Below, piece after piece: positions 53,599 to 64,000 of a stretch of 64,000 bases of DNA (positions within the stretch are counted from its first letter, which is position 1; each line of letters starts with the position of its first letter). The notes below the pieces were generated by a model. It worked only from the letters and a program-made list of their open reading frames with translations. It was not told the origin of the DNA and made no database searches. Position numbers and translations under genes: made by a program. Source of the DNA: Hawksworthiomyces lignivorus (taxonomy: Eukaryota > Ascomycota > Sordariomycetes > Ophiostomatales > Ophiostomataceae); NCBI GenBank assembly GCA_002917075.1, contig NTMA01000001.1, positions 620,001 through 684,000 of the forward strand, in the 5' to 3' direction.

Positions 53599-54714
53599 AT
53601 GCGCGCTCAGGTACTTGAGGCATTCAATACCAGATATGTCTTGAAAGACATCCCAAAACCCCAGGAGCCTACGGGCTTGGACATCTTAGTTCAAGTTCAG
53701 GCCGCTTCATACTGCCATACGGATGCAGTGTTTGCGTCTGGCGCTATGTGGCAGGATCTTCCTCGTGTTGGCTCTCATGAATTTGCTGGCGTTATCCTTG
53801 CTCTGGGGCCCGACGTTCCCAAAGAGCTGGGGCTCTCCGTCGGCACAAAAGTCGGCGTCCCCGGTCGCGCATTCCATCCTTGCGGCTCCTGCTACGAGTG
53901 CACCAACAACGACGGTGACCCAACCAAGTACGGCGTCTGGTGTCGCAAGGCCGGTAACCTCGGTCTCTCTAGAGATGGAGGCTTCCAAGAGTTCTGCATC
54001 GCGGATTCACGGCAAGTCGCGCCGATTCCCAGCGGGATGAGCGCCGTTGACACTGCGCCACTGATGTGCGCTGGCCTGACCATCTGGAACGCCCTCGATA
54101 CAGCCCGCGTCGGCATGCACAAGAACGGTGGAGACGGACTCACTGTTGCCATCTCCGGCGCTGGTGGCGGCCTGGGTCATCTCGGCATCCAATTTGCTGT
54201 CAAGCTCGGCTGCAGCGTTGTTGCCATTGACATTGGCGACACTGCCGTTGGCGTCATCAAGCAGGTTGTCAAGGGTCTCGGTCCACTTGGAAGCAAGGTG
54301 ACAATCGTGGATGCAATGAAACAAAACGCTGAGGATGTCCGCGTGGCCGCCTGTGGAGAGCCGGAGCCTAGTCTAGAGGGCGAGAAAGGCGTCGACGCGC
54401 TTCTCGTGCTGCCTGAATCTCAGAAAGCCTTAGAATACGGCATGAAGCTGATCAAAGACCATGGAATTGGTGTGATTGTCAGCTTTCCGAAAGATGGCTT
54501 CTTGATCAACCCCCGTGATATCGTCTTTCGCCACATCCAGCTCAAAGGGGTGTTGGTAGGCAGAAACCGGCAGCTCCGAGCCATGCTTCAGTTCGCCGCT
54601 CAAGAAGATGTCCGGGCCATCACGACAACGTATAAACTTGAGCAGCTAAACGAACTGGTGGATGACTACCACAAAGGTGCAAACGGAAAACTCGTTGTAG
54701 ACATGACCAAATAA
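53599..54714 (+). CDS. Zinc-dependent alcohol dehydrogenase (MDR superfamily), copy 2
   Basis: Single exon, 371 residues, complete. Catalytic zinc ligands are Cys39 (SYCHTD), His60-Glu61 (GSHE) and Cys157 (APLMCAGLT). Structural zinc cysteines are Cys95, 98, 101 and 115, with 13 residues between the last two, even longer than in copy 1. The cofactor motif GAGGGLGHLG is at 187-196. It is co-linear with the dehydrogenase at 28 kb over its whole length, and the two share many exact blocks. Both lack introns. The likely role is NAD(P)-linked alcohol/aldehyde conversion. It shares a divergent promoter region with cytochrome b5. Confidence 0.9.
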   Translation: MRAQVLEAFNTRYVLKDIPKPQEPTGLDILVQVQAASYCHTDAVFASGAMWQDLPRVGSHEFAGVILALGPDVPKELGLSVGTKVGVPGRAFHPCGSCYECTNNDGDPTKYGVWCRKAGNLGLSRDGGFQEFCIADSRQVAPIPSGMSAVDTAPLMCAGLTIWNALDTARVGMHKNGGDGLTVAISGAGGGLGHLGIQFAVKLGCSVVAIDIGDTAVGVIKQVVKGLGPLGSKVTIVDAMKQNAEDVRVAACGEPEPSLEGEKGVDALLVLPESQKALEYGMKLIKDHGIGVIVSFPKDGFLINPRDIVFRHIQLKGVLVGRNRQLRAMLQFAAQEDVRAITTTYKLEQLNELVDDYHKGANGKLVVDMTK

Positions 54715-55976
54715 AATTTTCAGTCCTTTCTCAGCCGCGAATACGCCGCGGTGATCTGCACGGAATTCTAATCCTGATCTGCCTCACCGTCATTTTCTCA
54801 GAGGGACATCAATAAGAAAACAAAAATATGCATTAGATCCCACTTTTCAAGTTCAAACGTAAAAGCTGCGACACACCAAAAAAAAAAAAATCTACGAATA
54901 CAAGTCCATAAACATGGCGAAATTTTAGACAGGAACTGGTGTGCGACACTGTCTTCAGGAATATCCATCGAGTCGCTGCCTCAATCAATTAAAGTTCAGA
55001 AACAAGCATTCAAATACACGCACTCTCTAATTAGAATTCTATAACGATTCTATAACGAGTTACAATAATATGACGGTTAGCTCCTACGTTCTGGCAAGCT
55101 CAATTCCACTCAGATCGCTACGTAATATCTCTTTCTCGACTGAGGCCATAAAACTTGTACCGGAAAATCCTGTATTTGTTTTCGCTAGCTAACTACGACG
55201 CTTTCTCCCTCTGCTATCGTTATTCGTTGCTCTGAAAGGTCCCTTTTTCCTTAGTCATATCTCGTTCTCCTCTACCGTACTCCGTACTTTGTCTACTGTC
55301 ACCGCCCAAGTTCTAGGCCTCAAGGGGCTCCACTTGGTATAGAGCAAATGTTGGGATTAGCCAACAAAAAAATACTGGTAAACCACAGAAGTCCGAAGAA
55401 CTTATGAAACAAAATCTCTTACTTCAGAGGACCCTTAAAAATAGTGGCATACGCGTACTAAAAACCGTGACCAGCAGAGCGCCGTCTTGCTTTAACCTGT
55501 AATCTAACTGGAAGAGACCAACACCTGATCCTGGTTCAACCACCTTCAAATGTTGTCTATGATTGTACAGGAACCCTCAAATCACAAAGGGAGTGACGAG
55601 CTGAAGAGTGCCAGGTGGGGATGGGAACCGAGAAGGGAGGAAAGCTGAAGAATGGGAGGCGGGAAAGGCCGCTCGTGGGCCTGGCCACAGATGCTCTGGG
55701 CACTCTAGAAAACGCCTTGAATAAAATATTGGCTGCACTAGTCTCAAACGAGATGCAATAATCGTGCTCGACACAGCCCCTGATGATCGTGGACCAATGG
55801 GAGGGCGCGCGAGAAGTTCACGATCTTGGCAAAGGCGCCTACCTCTCATTCGAGGAGTAGCCCAAGTATTAAAGAGCCTCAAAGCTCGACTAGCCCACCC
55901 TGAAAGGTCGCCGCGGGGCAAGTCATCTTTAATTTCTCAAGTGTTTCTTCCTTGGCTCTGCCTGCCATCGAAAACA
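54715..55976. other. Intergenic, nothing supported
   Basis: 1.26 kb spacer, AT-rich in its left two thirds. A minus-strand frame at 55577-55921 has no recognisable content. It contains the promoter of the next membrane protein. Confidence 0.5.
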
Positions 55977-57388
55977 ATGAACTTCACCATTGTTGTACCC
56001 GACGGCACTACAAACCATGGCAAGGCCAACTTGCTCTGCACTCCCCCACAATGGCACGATTACCTGATATTCTACTTTGCCAACTACTTCGCTCATGCCG
56101 CCACCGTCGTTACCCTGCCGGGCCAAAGTCCGCGCCAGACTCTCTACGTGACTGCTCTTGCGCTCCTCCTGCCCGTAAGCGGAGTGATGCGCGCGATGCA
56201 TGTGATTTTTCGCCGCCCGGCTTTAGCGGGACGGAATGCCTTTCAGACGGCGGCTCGGGCTGGGGCTCTATGTATGGTGGTCAAGAAGAAGCCCCGTTTT
56301 TCGGTATGGTCCACCAAAATTGTCTCTTCACGTATTTATTTCTGCTAAGCTGGTACCTGGACAAATATTTTTTCAGACAGCACAATCTGAGGTAGAGCAA
56401 GGAGCGTCTGGACGTGAGACAACCGATAATGACGAAGACAATCTTCTGCCTCGAAATGAAACTCTGCAAGCTACCGGGACCAGCGAAAACCCTTGGAGGT
56501 TCGTGAGAAATCTAGAGAACGCCGGAAAGGTCTGTGCTATACACGTACTAATTGCCGCAACTCGGCCATAGGCACCATTGGTGGAAGTGCACCAATTCAC
56601 TTTGGCGTCGTCCCAACTACAGTACTATAATTCACGGGGAAGTCTGGTTTCCTCCCAATTCCAATTATCAACTGCTTATGGTCCCCTACAAAGCATCGCT
56701 CAGATTTGCGAGGCAGGGGCCGCCGTCGAAAGTAGGCTACTCCGTCACACAGAAACGACCTGCTCTCGCAAGCACGTACAACCTCCCAAAGCTTATGGTC
56801 AGTCTTGTCCAGATCATATGGGCTATCGTCACTATCTACCAGACGAGGGGAGATCAGTTAGCGGAATATGGATATGCTGCGTTTGGTTTGACAGTCGTCC
56901 AGTACGCATGGGTGTCTATCGTCAATACACTCGCCAATCTCCTCTCGCCAGACTACCCGGCGGTGTTCCTTGTTCGAACTCCGGCAATGACAGAGGCCGA
57001 GGCCGAGGGCGCCATTTTCAATGGGGTAATGGAGGTCGAGCTCGACCCCGGCAGTAAGCTGATAAGAGACGACGGGGGTATGGACATGAGGATCCCTTTT
57101 TGGGGGTTTATCTTGAGCTCAGTCCCACTCATCATCGTCGGTGTACTCACGCACTTTCGCTCAGGAACAAATAGCACGTCTCTGCAGCGAGGATTCACTA
57201 TGTCATGGCTAGTTCTAAGCATGTGTTTGGGTCCCTTCAATGTGCTATTCACAGGTAAAGGTGACGAGGATGATGGGGGTTATCTGGGCATTATTTCTTA
57301 TTTGATACTCGGAGTGGCGTCCATAGGAGGCTTGGTTACAGTAGGACTCATGATGCGTGACTTTGGCGTCTGTACTCTAATTGGATGA
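55977..57388 (+). CDS. Polytopic fungal membrane protein of unknown function
   Basis: Best model: exons 55977-56303, 56377-56498 and 56623-57388, in phase throughout, 404 residues. The N-terminus (FTIVVPDGTTNHG, LLCTPPQWHDYLIFYFANYF, AHAATVVTLPGQS) and middle (IHGEVWFPPNSNYQLLMVP, DQLAEYGYAAFGLTVVQYAW) match a widespread ascomycete family of uncharacterised membrane proteins. About six to seven hydrophobic spans are present, including MVSLVQIIWAIVTIYQT, PFWGFILSSVPLIIVGVLT and YLGIISYLILGVASIGGLV. The second intron (124 nt, donor GTTCGT, acceptor CTACAG) is the weak point. Without it the frame breaks, so a frameshifted gene is the alternative. No function is known to me. Confidence 0.65.
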
Positions 57389-58322
57389 TGTCTTGTCTGC
57401 AGACCAAGAAACCAAGATTCACTTTAGTGATATTATAGCAAATGAATCCCATCACAATTGCTTGTAGTTATGTACCGTTTCTCTTGTAAGTTTAGAGTCA
57501 CTGTTGTACCTGCCAGCGTTGGAAGCCTTCTTCATCGAGCAGTAAAGGGCTGCAGGTTGGTTGTCGATTGGCACTGCTTTCGCAGCTGCGTTAATGACAG
57601 TATATAAATATGGCGCTCCTCATCTTTGTCTCGCTCCTATACTCTTTGCTTGTAATATTCCCCCGTTTCCGCTTTTCCCTCAATTTTAATTTTCGCACTT
57701 TTTGGGCGGCAGTGCTTTAACTATTGCATTAAACTACCGAATCTGCTTCCTCGCCCTCATTTTGTTGTGGTGCCACGCAGCCCTCGTCTTTATCCCCTTT
57801 TGGAAACGACCTATGTGCTATAGAGCCGAAGAACTCTGGGGCTAGGGGGGCTACGAGCCGAGCAGCGCAGGAACCGAATTGCAAATCAGCCGCCATAGCC
57901 TAAGATCAAGAGCTGGAGATAGCTAACTACGCTCATCACGTTCGCAGAAGACGCCTGCAAGATCAGGTTACGAATCAGATGGATTAGCAAAAAAAAAAGG
58001 AAAAAAAATCTGGTCAGAGTATCTGAAGGATCTCCGTTGTTATATTCAATTGCTCTCGCATGTCACAGAGAGTAAGCTCAGTCTGACGCAAGAACCTAAT
58101 TTATCCGAGACACAATTGGACATCTTTTAGATAAGAAGATCCAGTAGCACGGGCAGATTTTTCTCTGTCGGTCTTCTGTCCAGCTTTTGAAACGTATACT
58201 TCTTGAGGAATATATCTTCAGTGAGAAAACAAATATGTGCCTGAGGTGAAAGTTACGTTCTCGCAGCTTCTATTCGCTTTCACTCATCGGGCATTCTTGT
58301 CTCACACTGCCAATCTGACTTG
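57389..58322. other. Intergenic, nothing supported
   Basis: Spacer between two plus-strand membrane-protein genes. The right end should hold the permease promoter and 5' UTR. No motif-bearing frame. Confidence 0.5.
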
Positions 58323-60185
58323 ATGGGGGATCACAACGACTCGGCTGTTAAGCTTCCTAGCAGCTTCCAGCATGCTGTCGATGACAGCCAGCTGCCTATT
58401 ACATCGGTATTTGCTGCATCACACGAGCATGCTGTGACTGACCATGCCCCCGACCATGATGAGGAGATACTGGCTGGTCTCGGTTATAAGCAAGAGTTTA
58501 AACGGTCGGAATCGCCTTTCTCTTGAAGCTATGGGGGATTTAACTAATCGTTTGCCGGGCAGTAATCTAACGTGGATTGAGTCGTTCTCAATTTCCTTCT
58601 CTCTGCTCGGTCTTCTCCCGTCCATTGCCTCGTTGCTTAGCTACGACTTGGGCTACTCGGGCCAAGCAGGAGCTGTCTGGGGATGGATCGTCGCGGGCGT
58701 TTGCATCCAGTCGGTGGTTCTTGGGATGGCAGAGCTCTGTTCGTCTATGCCAACCGCGGGAGGTCTGTACTACGCGTCGGCCGTGTTGGCACCAGAAGGA
58801 TGGGGTCCGCTGATCAGCTGGATTGTTGGCTGGAGCAACTTTTTAGGATATGTCACTGGTCCCTGCTCGCTCAACTATGCCCTGTCTCAGATGATACTTG
58901 CTGCGGCCCAGATGCGCCATCAGGATTACGTGCCACAGCAATGGCATTTGTACTTGCTTTTTCTCCTCTTGCTTGCCATCCAGGGAGTGATGGCTATGCA
59001 AGCCACACGGTTTTTGGGCCGGCTGAACATTGTTGGTACGGTAGTCAATTTCATCGTCTTGGTCATATTCATCATCTGGCTACCTGTGGGTTCTGTTCAG
59101 AACCCCAAGTTCAACGACAACCACACGGTCTGGGTCGATTTGCAAAACGGGACGGACTGGCCCACAGGATGGGCTTTCATCATGGGCTTCTTAACTGTTA
59201 TTTGGACCATGTCAGGTAAAAATTGAGCATTGCATTCTCTATAAACGTCTTTGTGCTAAAGAATTTTTCAGGTTACGATACGCCATTCCATATCAGCGAA
59301 GAGTGCTCGAACGCAAACATCGCCGGGCCTCGAGCAATTGTAATGACTGGACAGCTGGGATTGTACTTTGGATTTGCGATAATTCTCGTCATTGCGTATT
59401 GCACAAAGGATCTAGTAGATGTCCTTTCCGGGCCGTACGGGCAGCCCATGGCAAACCTCTGCGTCCAGGTACTAGGGGAGAAATCGGGACTCATCATGTT
59501 CTCGCTGAACATTGTTGCCCAATTTTTTGTGGGTCAAGGTACATATTCAGTTCCACAAGTCGTGCTGCAATCCTTTTTTATTATTTTGCTTACAATGTAA
59601 CTAGCCGGTACAATCGGAGCATCGCGCGTCATCTTCGCTTACTCTCGGGACCGTGCCATTCCAGGAAGCAGGTGGTGGTCCAAGGTAAATTCGCGAACAA
59701 AGACGCCAGTCAACTGTGTCTGGTTTGTGTTGATAATTGCGGCGCATTTGGGTCTGCTTGGGTTCGCCAGTCCCGTTGCCATCGGCGCCGTATTCAGCAT
59801 CGGCGCTATCGGACAATACGTCGCCTTCGTCACCCCCCTCGCCTTAAAGCTGTTCTTCGCAGGAGATAAGTTCAGACCTGGTCCCTGGAATTTGGGGAGA
59901 TTTTCGAAGCCGATCGGAGCGGTAGCAGTAGCCTGGCTGCTCGTCATTGTGCCGGCCCTCTGCTTCCCATCTGTGAAAGGTGCCGACTTGACTGCTTTGA
60001 CAATGAATTACACGATTGTCCTCTACGGAGGAACTATGGCAATTGCACTCGTGTATTACGCCGTCTGGGCTCAAAAATGGTTCAAAGGACCACGCGTTAA
60101 TACCGAGCATATTATATACAGCGGGATCGTAGGGGTCAAGGAAAAGAGTAGTGCTGGGGACGCTGGTGTCCATCATATAAAATAG
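58323..60185 (+). CDS. Amino-acid/GABA-type permease (APC superfamily)
   Basis: Four exons (58323-58504, 58563-59215, 59272-59538, 59605-60185) give 560 residues, all in phase. A 60-residue acidic N-terminus ends in LGYKQEFKR, joined across intron 1 to NLTWIESFSISFSLLGLLPSI, the standard first helix of fungal GABA/choline-type APC carriers. About 12 spans follow. The intracellular loop GYDTPFHISEECSNANIAGPRAI and the segment ASRVIFAYSRDRAIPGSRWW are family hallmarks. It should import amino acids, GABA, choline or polyamines across the plasma membrane. Intron 1 uses a non-consensus GTCGGA donor. No damage was detected. Confidence 0.85.
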
Positions 60186-62851
60186 ACTGCTGCATATGTA
60201 TCGAGGGCCTAGCCACTTCGCAGGGTAGATGGTGACATAAGAGTAGTGAATGCTTTTCAAAGGTGTTTTATAACGTAGGATCCCCGTATGCATCGTCGCG
60301 AACGATATTTGGTCGTATAAAGTTCAACTGTTCGGCATATGCCAAGTAGCAAACTCAAAATTCCAAGTCCTGTGAATCGAATTAAATTTCTCAAGTCCTG
60401 AAGAGATATATTATAGGCCGCGTTGTTTAGTTAAGTGAAACGGGCGTTGTGTGTTGGGGTGCGTAGAAGAGGTTATATATACCACGTAGATCTTTTGAGA
60501 AGTTAAGCGCGATCTCCCGCATTTGTAAAAACTTAAAAACAGAAAGTCTTGGCAAGCATATGAATATAGGAACTACGTCTTTCCTGGGTGTAAGGTTTTT
60601 TAACTACCTTTTTAATTAAGGCTGATACCTTCCATATAACTCTACACTATTGGCTGCCATAGGTAAATGAATTAGACTTGCGAGGTCTAGTGTGTCTTCA
60701 GCAGGCGCGTTGCGTTGCTATCCTAATTATGATTTAATTGAGGATTAGTAGCGCTTAACTACAATTTTTCAGTCCAGCAGGTGCAGAAATGTAGTTTTGA
60801 AGATTCAACTATATAATAAATCTCGTATTGAGAAATGCGACCATTTTGACCTGTGATTATTTTATGTCATGTCATCTGAATTTTCGGCTTTTTTTTTTCT
60901 CCACTTGGCACTGGCCACGGTGCTGGGATGTCACAGTTGACGGATAGGTGCTGTGCCTGGAAGCAGGAAATTAATATCAACGGCATAGGTGTCAGACCTT
61001 AAATGTCGCAAATGTGCAAACCATAAGTACATGAACCTAGATGTGATGAGAAATTAGAGGGGCTTGCAGTGTAATAAAACGACTGATGGTAGCCAAAACT
61101 AGGGTAAGCATGGCTTGTGTGGTAGTTAGAATTTATGGCCTACTACGAGAACAAAGTGTTTCCTGTGTTTGATCTAGGTTTATGTCGCATCTAGCAACCT
61201 AAACTGAAACTAGGATTCCCTTTTCTATATTTATTTTAAACCGCGGCAAGAGTATATCCTGAAAGTTCAAACTATTCACCAAGATGTTAATTGCCAAAAT
61301 GTCTGCACTTGCTAACTCTTCTTCAGATGCGATCGTAGAGAAGATCGTGGCATAGTGATGCACTTTTCGATGCTGCTCGTGAAGATAACTACTTCGTCCA
61401 AACATAACCGTTCCTAATCATACGTGACATAATGATGGGCAGGTATGATCTCATTCGCGTCCTCCGCAGACCATCTTCTCTCTTTGGCTTAGGTACTTTC
61501 GAAAAGAAAGTAGAGTATACGTAACGTCCTAAATATTTTCTGAGAAGCTTCAGCACCCTAGACTGGTTAAAATATTACTGCTATTTCGCGTACTGTTTAC
61601 GGCTCATCTCACGTACGCAGTGGAAAAATTCATATGGTAGTATATGTCGGAATAATAAGCTCGGAGAGAACAAGATATTGGCATGGGTTGTCTGACAACA
61701 TTTACTAAATCAAATGGGATCATCTACCCGCCACAAGCAGTAGCGCTGTGAACAACACAGACTGCAGGAGGCCTCAAAAGAATATCACCACAAGATTGGT
61801 TTTAACAAAAGCGAGGGCTGTCTTGGTCATCTCGCTCCATATATCATATCTCCTCCAATCATATGTATACTTATGCTAACACGAGAATCGCGGTTCGGGG
61901 TATGTTCCGGGATACCCATTCCGGTCACCAGGAGCCGTTGAGCTAACGTTAACATCCACACAACCGGGAAATTTTCTTTGCTAGTGGCTGCACGGAGACT
62001 TAGAGGTGCGAGCGTAATGGTTAGCTCTCTATTGTCTAGGATCAGGTTTCTGTTTCTAGAGCATGTGCTGCGGATTGTTCCTCGGTGAAAATAATTCAAA
62101 TGAGATTAGACAGAATATGGTGACATACCAGACACCAAACCCTGATTTAGCCGCACTTAGTCTCATTTGGAACTTGGGATTAGTTTCACGTAATAATTAC
62201 CTACTTTATACTTCTTTGTCTGGTTGCTTCGCATTACTAGACGTGAGCTCCAAAATTATGAGGGATATGATAGTCGATTTCATTGGCACAACGAACGGTC
62301 ACGTTTTGAATTAAAATCGAAAGTTTTATTTTCTAGCTCAATGCTTCCACGTACTAATATGTCTCTGGATAACAAAATTTGGCTTGGGATATGCGAGGCA
62401 TTTATTAGCCAGATTCTGAGACGATCCGCATAGCTACTAACGTACAGTGATTCTATAATGACATGTGGAAAAAGTACCAGACGGGCTGGCAATCAAAATT
62501 TGGTGATCGGCGCCACAGCCGCAGGCAAAACTGTTAACAGCCGTAGACACAATATTCCCACGTTGGACATGTTGCCTTACCACGATGTAAGACAATGGAA
62601 CGCTCGCGGACGATAGTAAATTCAGGGACTCAAAGTTGCCTTTGTTAGATCATCTAATGCTCGTAGAAGCTATCCAAGGGGCGGTCTCTGGCAAATATAA
62701 ATGAGACGATTCTCGACTGTAATTACCTGTGTTACAAGACACATATTATTTCTTTCAAATTGTCTGTAGTGCCCATAATATTTGTCTCAGATTCTTGTGT
62801 CTTTTCCCCTCTCTCTTCTCCCAATCTTTACCTTTTGAAAAATTGAAAACA
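60186..62851. other. Long AT-rich intergenic region, nothing supported
   Basis: 2.7 kb with only short, motif-free frames (61199-61405 minus, 61827-62099 minus, 62063-62314 plus). The composition suggests eroded non-coding or mutated repeat DNA, but no transposon protein or terminal repeats were recognised. The right end contains the ATPase promoter; CT-rich sequence at 62801-62830 is typical of fungal 5' UTRs. Confidence 0.5.
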
Positions 62852-64000
62852 ATGGCTAGCAAACCGCCACTGGACGCTTCTACGCCCAAAGAAGTGCTAA
62901 GAGGCCGTATCACTTTTGGACCTGATGCGCATGATGCCCTCCCAAATCAGGGCAGCGCATCGTCGCGAATGCGATCAGCATCACGCAGACGTTCCTTGAG
63001 CCGTGACAGCTCTCAAAACCGCCTCCCTACGTCTCCCAATTCTGGTATCCAGATTGAATGTAAGATTTTCTCGGTCCTGACCTTAAAAACAGCATCCATT
63101 ATAAGACTGCCGTTACTGTATTGAGATGTGAGACTGACTGATTCTCTCTATAGACCGCACGCTCTCCATTCAAGTGTCTGAGAGCCGCAGGGCCGATGAG
63201 GGTACGAATTTCGACAAGAGGGCGGCCCCGAAGAAAGACGATCAAGATTATTTTGCCAATCTTGCCTTTCATGAACTTGACATCGATCAGCTCTGCCAGC
63301 AGCTGAACGTTGCACAAGATACTGGCCTGTCTGAGCATGCGGCTGCGGTGCGACTGCAGAGAGATGGCAAGAATACGCTCCCTAAACCCAAGACCAACTA
63401 CACGAAGAAAATTCTCTTGTATCTCTTCGGTGGATTCTGCTCTGTGCTTTGGATCGGCGTCATCATCTTCTTCATCTGCTGGAGACCCTTAAGCAACCCC
63501 CCTTCTCCAACCAACCTTGCTTTAGCTATATTGGTTATCATCGTGATCTTACTTCAAGCTGGTTTCTCGGGCTTCCAGGATGTAAGTTGACTCTTCTCAG
63601 CCTACTAACCAACGCTTATCTATAGTTTTCAGGCTCCTCCCAGCCCCAGAAAATCCTGGACTAACTAAACTTTCCAACAGTGGTCGACGCAGCGGACAAT
63701 GAATTCTATTCTTAACCTCCTGCCATCAGAGACGCTGGTTATGCGCGATGGTAAGCTCATTAAACTGCCTGCGTCGGAGCTCGTTAGCGGCGACATCGTC
63801 CATCTAAGGATCGGCAATCGGGTGCCGGCAGACTTGCGGATCCTTAGCCACTCTGGTGACATGCGCTTCGATCGTTCCATGCTCACCGGAGAGCCAGACG
63901 AAATTGAAGGTGTTGTAGATATGACCGACAGCAATTTCCTAGAGAGCCGAAACATTGCCCTTATGGGCACCATGGTAGTCAACGGCAGTGGCGTGGGCGT
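62852..64000 (+). CDS. Na+/K+-type P-type ATPase alpha-subunit homologue, N-terminal part
   Basis: Exons 62852-63059, 63154-63581 and 63681 onward (past the window end) give about 319 residues so far. A Ser/Arg-rich cytoplasmic N-terminus of about 70 residues is followed by FHELDIDQLCQQLNV, the first two membrane helices (LLYLFGGFCSVLWIGVIIFF and ALAILVIIVILLQAGFSGF) and the actuator domain with its TGEPDEI loop (the TGES equivalent). FQDW, created across intron 2, and NLLPSETLVMRDGKLIKLPA are hallmarks of type IIC-like P-ATPases found in some fungi. It should pump a monovalent cation with ATP at the plasma membrane. The phosphorylation Asp (DKTG) and nucleotide domain lie outside the window. 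Confidence 0.88.

Noticed and set aside
55977..57388. Membrane protein first read as frameshifted pseudogene
   Set aside because: A three-exon model with in-phase introns removes all breaks and gives 404 residues, so an intact gene is the simpler reading, with reservations on intron 2.
1..64000. CRISPR arrays, rRNA genes, telomere repeats, PKS/NRPS/terpene synthase core genes
   Set aside because: None seen; CRISPR is not expected in a fungal genome, and no megasynthase motifs occur in any frame examined.

Overview
The window looks like nuclear DNA of a filamentous ascomycete, probably a sordariomycete. The evidence is short introns (about 47-125 nt, many GTRNGT...YAG), NACHT and NB-ARC receptors, HET domains, F-box-like and DUF8021 proteins, fungal-type C2H2/Fungal_trans regulators and one intronless tRNA-Lys. 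The species assignment is inference. Gene models below were spliced by hand from reading-frame continuity and family motifs.

Layout. 0-5 kb: end of a DmpA-type aminopeptidase, a GT1 glycosyltransferase and a single-span membrane protein. 6-17 kb: an intact NACHT receptor, a broken phosphotransferase-like kinase, an F-box-like protein with an N-terminal PIP-box-like motif, a monocarboxylate-type MFS transporter and an SDR. 17-24 kb: fragments (TPR tail, HET, DUF8021), a DFR-type reductase and a regulator-like protein. 24-32 kb: an accessory neighbourhood of DHA2 efflux pump, CMD-family protein, zinc alcohol dehydrogenase and a C2H2/Fungal_trans regulator with three in-frame stops. 32-38 kb: a decayed Ty3/gypsy element, a HET pseudogene and a large hydrolase/NB-ARC/TPR pseudogene, then the tRNA. 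39-42 kb: an alpha/beta hydrolase broken by one missing base and an Ato/GPR1-family acetate transporter. 42-55 kb: a redox neighbourhood of CYP504-like P450, D-2-hydroxyacid dehydrogenase, a P450 reductase with one in-frame TAG, cytochrome b5 and a second alcohol dehydrogenase paralogous to the one at 28 kb. A metallophosphoesterase pseudogene, an ankyrin fragment and a MITE with C-tract/G-tract terminal repeats lie within it. 55-64 kb: a polytopic membrane protein, an amino-acid/GABA-type permease and the 5' part of a Na+/K+-type P-ATPase.

How it fits together. The most coherent unit is 42.8-53.1 kb: a P450, the reductase that would feed it electrons, a cytochrome b5 that could supply the second electron, and a 2-hydroxyacid dehydrogenase sharing a 516-bp divergent promoter with the P450. 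Its reductase appears disabled, as does the regulator beside the MFS/CMD/ADH group. About ten genes carry only one to a few lesions, so the region seems to be in early decay. Some single-base homopolymer indels could instead be assembly errors.
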